Below, in pieces: positions 47,137 to 57,041 of a stretch of DNA of 64,000 bases. Position numbers and translations under genes: made by a program. Every line of letters starts with the position of its first letter. Within the stretch, counting starts at the first letter, position 1. Under the pieces are notes generated by a model that made no database searches, had not been told where the DNA came from, and saw only the letters and a list, made by a program, of their open reading frames with translations. Source of the stretch: Brachypterus glaber (lineage: Eukaryota; Arthropoda; Insecta; Coleoptera; Kateretidae); contig OY294049.1 of the NCBI GenBank assembly GCA_958510825.1, positions 4,216,001 through 4,280,000 of the forward strand. Reading direction: 5' to 3'.

Positions 47137-49553
47137 TAATATATCTATAAATACATAAGGGAAATGGGGGGAAGGGCGTCCGTATGCTTGGGGTAATTGG
47201 TTTGGCAAAAAAAACTATATCCATCCAAAATAAGGAAAAGTGCAATCAACGTCATTTTTTTCCGGAAAAAAAAATGCTTTTAGTAAAAAGATAGATCTTA
47301 AAAAACTAATAAAATCCCCTAAAAAACGTTTAACACCGATATAAAACATTTAAACACAATATTTAGTAAATCTTATGGGAAATAATTAAAAATGTTTTGG
47401 ATATTCAGATTTTACGGCAAAAAGTGACTTTTTTAATTAATAATTTCTATGGACGTTTGTGTTAAATAGCTTCTTAGGGAAACTAGAATTCACTTCATAA
47501 CTCAGGAACGCTTTAACTTATTGACTTTTTACTGTAGTATGCAACCAATTAACATTATCATTTTATGACATAAAAAATAAATATTTAACCAGGAGCGGAC
47601 TTACAGTTTTACATATAAATTATGAGGCACCCATTATCTACGCCCCTGGTCAAAAACTTAATTTTAATAAAACTTTAAATGTTTACATTTATTGGTTCTA
47701 TAATTCAGTAAAAATTTCACGTTAATAAGTTAAACCGTCACTGAGATATGAAGTGATAAAAGCAATTTAGCTCAAACGTCTATAAAAACTTTTTTATTAC
47801 TTTTTGACGTAAAATCTAAATATCTAAAATAATTATATATCATTTTTGTTAAAACCAATGAAAATCGTTTTTCTCAAAAACGCATCTATAGATTTAAAAA
47901 AAAAAGATACCAAAGCTCTAAATAATTAAATTATGAAAAAAAAAACTTGGGTTGTATGAAAGTTGAGCTAAAAATCGTTTCCAGATGTGTATATGGTAAC
48001 TAATTAAAAAATAAATAATAAAAATATAAGATGGCCACTACTACTCTAGTGGCCGCCATTCGCCCTATATGCACTTTAATATGCGTATGATGCCTTGCCT
48101 AAGTTTCTTATAAATGTTGAAGTACTGAAACCAAATGTAGTAAGTACCTAGGTACTTATGTCTTTAAACGTTTTTATAAGTAAACCCTGTAAAAAATGTC
48201 ACATTGAAACGAATTGAAACACATAGAGACGATTCCAAATACATATTGAAAAGTAAGTTTCAATACGTATTTGGAATCGTCTGAATATATGAATACGTTT
48301 CAGTACGACATTTTTTATTGGGAATTCATTGTTATATATTTTTTTATTTTATTATTAAATTAAATATTTTGCTCAATTTTTTTAAATATTTAAATAAAAA
48401 CTAATGAGATAGATATAAATCTAACATTAACAATATTTATGTTTTAAATTAAAACTTTTAATGTATTAATCTTGAGATTTTTTTTAATATAACAACAATT
48501 ACAGCTAAAGTTTAAAGTAATTAACATTTAATACAGCAACAAAGTATGTGGAAATAATGTATTTTTCTAGTTATTTTTTTTACTTTTTTGTTATAACAGA
48601 ATATTTCCTTTATTCCTATGAATCATAGCCGACTGTGATGTAAATAAAAAAGTATACTTGTATACCTTAAAGATATACATATATGTTACAGTAAAAGCCC
48701 GAAGTTTGGTTAATCCTATGATTAACGTTTAAACCTAAGATTTACCAATTATATGTGGTAAAAGTACGAAAAAATGTATTATCTATATAATTTCGGACTT
48801 CTACCATATTGGTAAAAGTTTTTGTTGGTTAATAATAATTAATAATTAACAAAGTAGTGGAAAAGAAAACAAAAACTACAAAAAGTATATTTTTTATTTA
48901 AGACACTGTTATATTCTTCATTTTGTTAAAGTAAAGTTACTTACTTAGATACAGAACATGTAATAAGGTAGACATGGTACCGAGCATGGTACAGTTCTTA
49001 CATACTGAAATTCTTCTGAAACAAGATATTTCTCGTTAAAAAAGTTTTCATTCGATTATGTGATAGACACTTTTCGTTTAAGGTTTGTGGCCGTAAAGTT
49101 GGATTTTACTGTCTAGTCCCTGTAATCATTAAAACTAATGACATTTGATATTTACGTATTTTTTTTTAATAAATTGATATTCTTTATATTACATTGTATA
49201 AAAAATAGTGTATGATACAGAGATGAAAACATTTTCTTTCGAACTTAATTATAAACACTTGAGAGTTTGCCGGCCTTGTATTCGCTCGCCGGGCTACTGC
49301 GCTTTCGTCCAAAAAATTGTAGTTTTCGTCCGTCATAAATCTTTTGCCATTGGCGCAAGCAATTTTTATACAGTATATTAAGCAATTGAATCATTATGAT
49401 TTAAGTGTCCCTGTTTTGATTGGTCGTTACAAAATATATTTCGTGAAAACTGTATCAAGTGGCCTTTAGATCTATAGAATTAACAGTTTACCTAATATTT
49501 TAAATTCAAAATCTACTAAAAAGCTGGAATAAAAATTCATCAATTAATAACTT
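47137..49553. other. Gene-free stretch with one small MITE
   Basis: A/T-rich with scattered homopolymers. Apart from 48190-48317 I see only undistinguished sequence. A GC-richer patch is at 49265-49320. Confidence 0.45.
48190..48317. mobile_element. Small inverted-repeat element (AAAAAATGTC ends)
   Basis: TAAAAAATGTCACATTGAAA, GAGACGATTCCAAATACATA at the left pairs with TACGTATTTGGAATCGTCTG, TTTCAGTACGACATTTTTTA at the right. Confidence 0.75.
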
Positions 49554-50263
49554 AAACAAGCCGTGAAGATATGTAATGGTATATTGCATTTTTTCAAATA
49601 CTTAAAAAAAATAATTACATTACATTGTTAAAAAAAGATCTATTTTTGAAAAATCTAAAAAAAAAATTTTTTCAAAAAAAAATTTTTTTTTATTTTCTTT
49701 TTGCGAAAAACAATAAATATTTAAAAAACCATTTTTTTTATTTCAAAAAAAACTTTACACTAATCGGTTCTTTTCTTTTAGCTTTTTTAGATTTTTTTTT
49801 AAAAAGTTTAAGCCCCCATAACTGTTTTGTTTTTGGGGGGATTACTTTTAAAATTGGTAGAAATAATCCATATAATAAAAGTAATTTTTCCTGAAAAAGT
49901 TACGTTAATCGGAATTTTCTTTCAGCTTTTTTCGATTCTTTAAAAAGTTTAACCCCCATAACTTTTTTGTTTTCAGGGGGATTACTTTTAAAAACAACAG
50001 GGATTCCTGAATTTTTTTGAAAATTTCAAGTCGTGTACACAAAAATAGTGACATTAGACGGACGGACAGACGGACATTAAAAAAAAAACTTCGTGTACAC
50101 AAAAATCGTGACATCAGACGGACGAACAGACGGACATTAAAAAAAAAGTTTTTCATGAAACAAATTTATATCCAATAATTTTTTTGTCTAGGACGACTTT
50201 GGAATTTTGAAAAATTCAAAACTACCGTATAATACTATTCTAGCCCAGGCGCTGTAAATAGTA
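49554..50263 (+). repeat. Family X, fullest copy
   Basis: Left end AAACAAGCCGTGAAGATATG, GGTATATTGCATTTTTTC. Then A/T homopolymers with TTTTTGCGAAAAACA, and two tandem copies of GTTTT(T/C)(G/A)GGGGGATTACTTTTAAAA (49828 and 49970). Then two tandem copies of TCGTGTACACAAAAAT(A/C)GTGACAT with GACGGACGGACAGACGGACA (50032-50150). Right end TTTTTTTGTCTAGGACGACT, TACTATTCTAGCCCAGGCGC and TGTAAATAGTAT. It is non-coding. I do not recognise the superfamily. Confidence 0.65.
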
Positions 50264-50289
50264 TAATAATATTAATAACTCTTGGTTTT

Positions 50290-50335
50290 CATAATCCCTG
50301 GCTGAGGTGGGATTCGCTCCCACTGGAAAAATGCC
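50290..50335 (-). repeat. Possible tRNA T-arm remnant
   Basis: On the minus strand GTGGGAGCGAATCCCAC followed by CTCAGCCAGGGA looks like a tRNA T-arm and acceptor strand (B-box-like). The rest of a tRNA or SINE is not visible. Confidence 0.35.
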
Positions 50336-50738
50336 TTCCAAAACACTAAACTGAAATAAATTAATCCCACAAAACTATTTGTTTTCGAAAGATCTTTAGT
50401 TATAACTATAATCATATATGATAATAAACATTTTAAAATTAAAAAAAAAACAGCTTGTGTATTTTTATAGCTTTAATTTGACTTGAATGAGCACCACTTG
50501 TATTCATCGTTTTATACTAAAAGAAAATTCGTTTATTTCTTTTATAATCACATTTTGGCATGACCGTTAACCATTTAAAATTTTGAATTCGTTTAGCCAG
50601 TATTAAATATGAGTTAAGAAGGGAAAATGGAATAAGTTTTAATCCTGTATGGGTCATTGTATGTTCTATAGCTTAGTCAATAAACATTAAAATGAGAAAA
50701 CTGTATTTTTAGAAAGACTTTTTATTTAGAAAAGCGTC

Positions 50739-50813
50739 AACAACATTGATTTTAAAAAAGCATTCGATAGAATTGATCAAAATTTGTCAGTGAGATTATT
50801 AGAGTACGGATAA
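50739..50813 (+). pseudogene. Reverse-transcriptase motif-A relic
   Basis: Translates as NNIDFKKAFDRIDQNLSVRL then LEYG and a stop. DFKKAFDRID is the motif-A region of non-LTR RTs, as in the LINE at 45920. No further RT motifs follow. Confidence 0.6.
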
Positions 50814-51231
50814 CATTAATATAAAGTGTCGCCAACATCTCAGCTTGCTTGTTAAGAAATAGTAGGTATAGCTGGAGCAATTACTAGACTATTGTGACTC
50901 TCACTTGCACGCATCCTGAGTTTCGAAGGTTAAAGCGTAAAGTTGAAAGCGCTCTCGGCTATAGTAAAAATTATTACTATATGTTCATCATCATCATCAG
51001 TAGTTTGTTTGGATCTTTAAGAGGCGCAGTGCATATGGCTCATTTGTCTAAAATAGATTTAGATTGAAGGGATGGGGTAGGGAGCGAGATATATTAGCAT
51101 AGAAATACCTTTGAAATTGTATTTTTGATGAAAGCGCAATTGTTATCCTTATGGATGCCCTCCCCCATCCCTTAAAATGAAATAAATCCGCCCCTGCGTT
51201 ATTGTTATATATATATTGTTGTCTCTGTTGG

Positions 51232-51340
51232 AGCAAATATGTGCGAGTAAGATAGACGAATGTTTATTTTGCCGACGTTTTTATCAGTTTTTATGAATGA
51301 AATGCCTATTCTAAAGAGAAAAGTTATTAGTTCATTGGTT
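51232..51340 (-). mobile_element. Half copy of the 15579 hAT-like MITE, with GT run nearby
   Basis: TCTGTTGGAGCAAATATGTG, CGAGTAAGATAGACGAATG, ATGAAATGCCTATTCTA and AGTTATTAGTTCATTG are the inverse of 15579-15690. A GTGTGTGTGTGTG run lies at 51522-51534. Confidence 0.7.
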
Positions 51341-51617
51341 TATACAAATTTACAAAATTTATTCTCTCTCCCTTTCGCCTTCCAAAATACACAATTGGAT
51401 TGTATATAATTTGAAATTTCGGTAACCCACCACGGGGTACCATGGTAAGATGATTTGCAAGTCTGCAAGACCCCAGGTCAACAAACTTCACTTGCCAGTT
51501 GGCTGGAACACGCATTTAGAAGGTGTGTGTGTGTGTATGATAGGTTGTATTGTACGTTCAAGAATATGGGTATACAGGCGCCAATATGTGCCTTGTTTTT
51601 CGGTATTAAGGTAAAAG

Positions 51618-51746
51618 CAGGGTCGTATCTATGAGGGGGAGCGTCCCCCACCCATCTTCCCATCTTGAAAGCTTAAAACTTTTTTGGTGAGGACCTTTTT
51701 TTACATCGAGTCCAAACCAAATGAACTTCTCCTCGCTACGGCCCTG
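51618..51746. mobile_element. 129-bp hAT-like MITE
   Basis: Ends CAGGGTCGTATC and CGCTACGGCCCTG, flanked by GGTAAAAG (51610-51617) and GATAAAAG (51747-51754), an 8-bp duplication with one difference. The ends resemble those of the 32191 element. Confidence 0.75.
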
Positions 51747-52169
51747 GATAAAAGGACACACAGAATATATCCCAGAATATATAAAATTAACTTTTTTTAA
51801 ATTTGTTTCAGTGACATCAGAGTATTTTGACCAAAAGGATATTAATTGTTTGCTTTTTGAGAAAACTGATTTTCAAATGTTCTTATATTTTTTTTCAGTG
51901 TAGGTATGCTTAATTTTTATTGAGGGGGGAATTTCAAAGTATATATTTTTTATTGTTATTTGTTTTTGAGATACTTTTAAAATAAAGGTAGACAGTTTTT
52001 AAATTTGAAACTTTGGAATTTTTTCAAGGGATCCCAAAAAAACATCCAAATACAAATCTAAAATTTTTCATAAAAAAACACTGATACAACCCTTGAAGGG
52101 CCAAATGAAAGCCTACATAAAAGGTGTATGCCAATTGGAAGTCGTTTTCTTTTTAATATTCTCTATGCA

Positions 52170-52217
52170 TATCTTCAAAGTTGCTTTGGAAGTTCCAAAG
52201 CAACTTTGAAGATGTGC
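52170..52217. repeat. Short perfect hairpin
   Basis: CATATCTTCAAAGTTGCTTT plus GGAA is followed at once by its inverse. Arms about 22 bp with almost no loop. Confidence 0.8.
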
Positions 52218-52347
52218 AAAGGTCCAAATTGGAACTTTAAACCCTATTTCGGACTTAACTATAAAAGTCAAGGACAGAAATTTTAAATTTTAAACATAAC
52301 TATAAAAAAATTTGATTTATTATTTCATCAATCTATTTTCTAATCAT

Positions 52348-52422
52348 CGTACAGAGTGTTATTGGTAGACTGACGGTTTCGGGCTGCTGGCCCTCTTCAG
52401 TACCAAGAGTCAACTCTGTACG
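52348..52422 (-). ncRNA. Hammerhead ribozyme, type I with short helix III
   Basis: Reading the minus strand, every core element is present. Helix I inner pair is TTGGTA (52406-52401) with TACCAA (52367-52362). The outer pair CGTACAGAGT (52422-52413) joins ACTCTGTACG (52357-52348) across an asymmetric internal loop (TGACTC opposite TAAC). The core CUGAAGA is at 52400-52394. Helix II GGGC-CAGCA-GCCC is at 52393-52381, then GAAA. Helix III is the 2-bp AC/GU around a CGUCA loop, then C17 at 52368. Predicted cleavage is between 52368 and 52367. The invariant residues C3, U4, G5, A6, G8, A9, G12, A13, A14, the A-U pair next to the site and C17 all fit. Short-helix-III hammerheads are known from Penelope-like elements and some animal satellites. 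Activity here is inferred. Confidence 0.8.
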
Positions 52423-52489
52423 CTGATTAAGATCAATTTTGACTATTCGCAAAAGAAGTAAAATAAAAACTGTTTTCTTTTAAAATCAG

Positions 52490-52560
52490 CATACAGAGTT
52501 GACCCTTGATACTGAAGAGAGCCAGCTGTCCGAAACTGTCTACCAATATCACCCTGTACG
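52490..52560 (+). ncRNA. Degenerate hammerhead motif (right arm)
   Basis: CTGAAGA at 52512-52518, GAAAC at 52532-52536, GTC before TACCAA. Helix II (GAGC/GTCC) has a mismatch and a wobble. The helix III loop has shrunk from CGTCA to T, leaving no room for the hairpin. Helix I inner TTGATA/TACCAA has one mismatch. Probably inactive. Confidence 0.6.
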
Positions 52561-52856
52561 ATGATTAGAAAATAGATTGATGCAATAATATATGAGACAA
52601 CCAAGGTGATTTTTAGCAGGAGTAAACATATAGATACTTTTACATTGTTTTACAAACAACAAAGTAGGAACACGTATTTGGTATCTGCCTTCTTTAAATG
52701 TATATGGTAATTTTCATATACAATTTTTTTAAACAATGTAAGTACAGCTGTACTTTGTATGATTATCAGGCCGGACTTTTGGTATTCATTTACAGGGGGA
52801 TCTCAAAATTTTCAATTTTAAAAAAATACAATATTAAATAAATAATAAATATAACT

Positions 52857-53007
52857 GGATACCGCTTATCTAAACGGAACCAAGCGACATTTTTAAAGAA
52901 ATTTTATAGGTATGGGTATAGGTTGTACTAAGCCTAAAGAACCTATTCTCATGCTAACAAAATTTCGTTAAAAATGTCGCTTGGTTCCTTTTAGATAAGC
53001 GGTATCC
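52857..53007. mobile_element. Inverted-repeat MITE (GGATACCGCTTATCTAAA)
   Basis: GGATACCGCTTATCTAAACG, GAACCAAGCGACATTTTTAA at the left pairs with TTAAAAATGTCGCTTGGTTC, CTTTTAGATAAGCGGTATCC at the right (about 43 bp). The 151-bp element has no ORF. Confidence 0.85.
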
Positions 53008-53232
53008 AATTATCTTAAGATAATTAGGTATACCTTATTAATCAGTACCTACGTAGGTACTTTTGACCATATTTAAGTAACTGAAGCAGTGTGGTGCTGT
53101 TATTGTACCTTTTTGGGATACACCAATTTAAACACGTTCGCGACGACGTGCGCCACCGGTGGTACACGGTCTAATTGAGTTTCTATACAACTTTAAATCC
53201 ATTGCTTGTCAGTTATACTTACGATATTGGAT

Positions 53233-53757
53233 TTAAGGGAACGTTCAAGTATTACGTAACGCAAATTTTGATCAATTTGGACCCCCACGCTATTTTCCTA
53301 TACTATTAACATGGGCGTAACACTCCAAAATGAAATATTTTAAAGAATCCCCACCGCTAGACAGTCGTAGAAAAAAAAACTTTTTATAAATCCTGCTATA
53401 AAACCCAATACGCTTGCCTTCTATCAAAAGAGGCGTATAGTGCAAGAGTGGCCCATATGTGTTTTTTTGAGATTTGCTTTTTTTTATAAATGTAATAAGG
53501 ACATCTATATCTTTTATTACATACCACCCTCATAACAGAGGGTTTTCTTTTTGGCATGATACAAGCATTTAAAGCACTATTGCATTATTAAAATTATCGC
53601 TTTTATTAGTGCAAGAGTGGCCCACAGGTATAGGCTATATATAATTTTTTAATGTTACATAACATTTGACCAATCTTCCCCTTAAAACGCAGCGAAACGT
53701 TTTAAACAAATTCGCCCTATCCCCCTGGAGCGTTACGTGATACTTGAATGTTCCCTA
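53233..53757. mobile_element. Inverted-repeat element (GGGAACGTTCAAGTATTACG)
   Basis: GGGAACGTTCAAGTATTACG plus TAACGC at the left pairs with GCGTTACGTGATACTTGAAT plus GTTCCC at the right. A fragment (GGGAACGTATTACGTAACTC) is at 34566. Confidence 0.75.
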
Positions 53758-54536
53758 ATGGGTTGATAGTGGTGTAGGCTGGGTTATATTATTGGGGATG
53801 TTGAAAAAGCCAACTGCATCATTTAAAATGTCAATTTTATTCTTAAAAAAGCTAACAAGGCAAGTTTTACCAAGGATTTATAAAGACATTTTTAGAAAGA
53901 TTCTTAAAAAAGCCAAAATTTGTTTTATCGAAAAAGTTATTTGTTCGCCCCAAAACAAATTATTTTCTGCACAAATGCAGGAGCGTTATGTTACTAATTT
54001 TGTACATTTTGCTTTAATAATAAAAAATAATTACAACTTACCTTAAACTTTGAGATCATAGGAACTGAAATCCATTTAGGTACTTGAACAATGTTTACGC
54101 ATTAGTTATTCTTCATTTTTAAAGGTCTATTCCAGAGAATAATTATTGGTATTTTGAGTATTCTGTTATTAAATAACGAACATATCTTACACATGTAAAA
54201 ATAATTAAAATTTCAAAGTAAAATGGGAGGTTATATCTACTCAAAAAAAAAACGTGTTATTGAAGGTCAGATCTCGTTCGTAATGCAATAGTGGCCCAAA
54301 ATGAACACAGTGTATAGTGACCCACGATTTTTTTTCTCTAAGAAAGTAAAGAAAGTAAAATAAATTTGTTTCTCATACATTACCTTAATGTTGGTTGAGT
54401 CTAAAAACCCTAACAGAAATTTTTTAAATAAAATAATGCGTCCTAGATCAAAGGCTAAAAAATCGGAGAAATTTAAATAGCCATTATCTCGATATTTCCA
54501 TAAAGTGAGATGGGCCACTCTTGCACTATACGCCTC
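53430..54536. mobile_element. Inverted-repeat pair (GAGGCGTATAGTGCAAGAGT)
   Basis: GAGGCGTATAGTGCAAGAGT plus GGCCCA at 53430 is matched inversely by TGGGCCACTCTTGCACTATA plus CGCCTC at 54511-54536. An extra GTGCAAGAGTGGCCCACAG is at 53610. The span overlaps the right end of the 53233 element, so the two pairs interlock. Confidence 0.6.
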
Positions 54537-54819
54537 AAATATCCTGCGAACGTCCCTGTATCCTTGAATGTATAAACAAGAATGTTCGACAAATCAGAAG
54601 CTGTAAATACGAATTTTTACAGACAAGTCGTAAATATTTGAAAACAATGTAACTAATTTAATATTTAGTTTTCTGTCCATTTTAATTTAAATCCTGGAAG
54701 ATAAAGGTGTAAATAACATCAACCTTTTAACGTCCTTGTGTAGAAATGCCACGACAAATAAAACAAGCCGCGAATATATGTTATGGTTCGCATTTCATGG
54801 TATACTCTTTACCTCGAAA

Positions 54820-55725
54820 AAATTTACCTCTAAAGCAATTACCTCGAAAATTTTTACCTCGAAAATTTTTACCTCGAAAAAAATTACGTCAAAAGCCTAT
54901 TGCTTCGCACGAAAACTACCTCTAAAGAGCATTATCTCTCAAGAAAATACCTCGCACGGACATTAGCTCAATATTATTATCTTTTTTTTTGGAAAAAAAA
55001 AAGATAATAATATTGAGCTAATGTCCGTGCGAGGTATTTTCTTGAGAGATAATGCTCTTTAGAGGTAGTTTTCGTGCGAAGCAATAGGCTTTTGACGTAA
55101 TTTTTTTCGAGGTAAAAATTTTCGTTTGGACTTTTTACCTCGCACGGACATTAGCTCAATATTATTATCTTTTTTTTTGGAAAAAAAAAGAAAAATTTAA
55201 CAGTTATAAACTTAGTTATTTAAACCTATAATATCGATATATTCACAAATAGTCAATAAATCCACAGCTATTTTTTTATAAAAATAAATTAAAAAACTAA
55301 AAACTAAAATGTTTTTTCTTTGCCAGCGATTTCATCGATGAATATGATCATATTCAACACATTTCAAAAAAAAAAAAAACAACAACAACACATTTCAAAA
55401 AAAAAAAAATTGTCTTTTTACACACGATCTTTATAATACACAAAGTTTTTATCATATGGTTTTTATACACCGAACCCTCGATATAGGTTAGCAGATTCAT
55501 TTTGAAATATGTACTAAAACTAAAAGCAAATAATTGCCCGTATTAACTTTTAAATTTAATCAATAAATGTTAAAATGGGCAAAAACACTACAAGATACAA
55601 TCATCACAAAGAAACAGATAGAAAATTAAAAACTACCCTTTTCGAAGTAAAACCCGTTCGAGGTAAAATCTTTCGAGGTAATGTCCCTGCGAGGTAATGT
55701 CTATGCGATGGAGGAACCCTGTATT
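54820..55725. repeat. Array of (T)TACCTCG / CGAGGTAA units
   Basis: Left side: five TTACCTC(G/T)AAA units at 54828-54884. Right side: inverted units GAAGTAAAA, GAGGTAAAATC, GAGGTAATGTC and GAGGTAATGTC at 55640-55705. Between them lie the palindrome (54860-55124), a partial third arm (55130-55190) and plain A/T-rich DNA. A FTSK-like frame on the left is a repeat artefact. Confidence 0.7.
54860..55124. repeat. Perfect palindrome, 122-bp arms
   Basis: 54860-54981 is the exact reverse complement of 55003-55124 (122 bp, no mismatch found on reading), separated only by a T9-GG-A10 centre that also pairs. The inner part of the arm (54946-55003, ACCTCGCACGGACATTAGCT...) is present a third time at 55136-55190. 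Confidence 0.95.
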
Positions 55726-55861
55726 TTCATAAAAAAATACACAATTTTATATAAATTAGTCGTTGCAGAAGTTCGAGGACACTGATGTTACCTCTATTAG
55801 GGTAACTCTCCGTAAAAAGTGTTGTTTTTCACAAAATTCTTAGTTTGTAGTTTGTTTGGTA

Positions 55862-56180
55862 TACAGTGCGCGTGAAAAGTACTGAACACTTTGGATGGTA
55901 GTTAAGTTGAGTGCCCAAGAATGAACGAAGCAAAAGATTTGAAGGGATAGGGGAATCTCAGCGCCAGTGCCTCTCATTGGCCGCGTTCAAATTAGATGCG
56001 CAATGGTTTGTTTTGCAGACTGCAGATGCGACGATCACCGAAACGACTCATATCCCTACTACTGCATCGGCATTGAGTTTCTCGAGAATCCTATCACCTT
56101 CAAATATTTTGCTTCGTACATTCTTGGCCACTCAACTTACCTGTCATTCAACGTGTTTCGTACTTTTCACGCGTGCTGTA
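55862..56180. mobile_element. Mariner/Tc1-like MITE flanked by TA
   Basis: TACAGTGCGCGTGAAAAGTA at the left, TACTTTTCACGCGTGCTGTA at the right, TA at both borders. The GC-richer interior is open in two frames over 70-90 codons, but neither shows a transposase motif that I recognise. Confidence 0.75.
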
Positions 56181-56377
56181 TTTAAGAGATAGGCATTTGT
56201 CTTAATAGGAATTAATTTGAATGAAGATTAGTGGGGGAGTGAGTCTAAGCTTACTAAGGAGTCTCAAAGATACTGTCTGTGGAAATACTAAAAACAGCCT
56301 ACTTCGGTTTGTTTCAATCAAAAATATGGTAATATTTTTTGGGGGCAGTCGACAGATGCGCCCTCTGTATTTACACT

Positions 56378-56893
56378 TCAAGAAAAGCAATACGCGCCAT
56401 GTTTAACCTGGGCCGCCGTACGACTTGTAGACCTTTTTTTAAGAAGCATCAGATTATAACATTTCCTAGCCTTTATTTATACAATATTTTAATTCATGTT
56501 AAACAAAACAAAACTTTGATTACAAGAGAAAAAATTCATGAATGTAACACCCGAGAAAAACATAAACTTGTTTTACCAGCAGCCAGATTAAAAATATCTG
56601 AGAAAAACCCAGAACATATTGGAGTAAAGTGCCTACTTAAACTATAAAATAGACGACAATTTTAAAAGCTAATATTTAAACAGATTTAAAAATAATTTAA
56701 AAAATTTTTTACTTGAAAAATGTTACTACTCCCTTGATGAATTTTTGGGAAATAATAGTAATTAATTTATTCTTTTTTTGTTGTGACGTTCACTATATTG
56801 TAATGTGTATTTACTTTTGTAATTTATTATAAATTTTAAATATTACATTGTAATCCATTCCTGTGATAATAAAATCTACTCTATTCTATTCTA
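56378..56893 (+). pseudogene. 3'-end fragment of a CR1/Jockey-group LINE
   Basis: Translates RKAIRAMFNLGRRTTCRPFF, then ITFPSLYLYNILIHV and REKHKLVLPAARLKISEKNP. This is the C-terminal tail of ORF2 and parallels KRAIRNMFGLKF...LTFPSLYILEMLKFV in the neighbouring fragment. A frameshift near 56640 separates the last piece, NNLKNFLLEKCYYSLDEFLG. The 3' UTR ends in TCTACTCTATTCTATTCTAC, a short tail repeat. Confidence 0.75.
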
Positions 56894-57041
56894 CTGATGC
56901 TGTCATGAGTTGGTAAAAAGGGGGGGGGGAGGGGGAAGTAGGATTCGGAGGGAGTGGATGATGAGGGAATGGAATTCAAAGTTCTCGTCTAGAACTGTTT
57001 TTAAAAATTGGGGCAACTTATTTTTTGTTTGTAGAAATTAA

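Larger units (their letters stand above)
52326..52583. mobile_element. Foldback element whose arms contain hammerhead motifs
   Basis: The left arm (CATCAATCTATTTTCTAATC ... ACTCTGTACGCTGATT) pairs with the right arm (AATCAGCATACAGAGTTGAC ... GATTAGAAAATAGATTGATG). The arms are about 105 bp around a ~65-bp A/T-rich centre. Each arm contains one hammerhead unit pointing inward-to-outward: intact on the left (minus strand), degenerate on the right (plus strand). No ORF. Confidence 0.85.

Noticed and set aside
54736..54966. FTSK-repeat protein
   Set aside because: It translates the TTACCTCGAAA array. The DNA repeat explains it.
55911..56192. 93-codon frame inside a mariner-type MITE
   Set aside because: It ends on the terminal repeat, shows no transposase motif, and an overlapping frame is also open.
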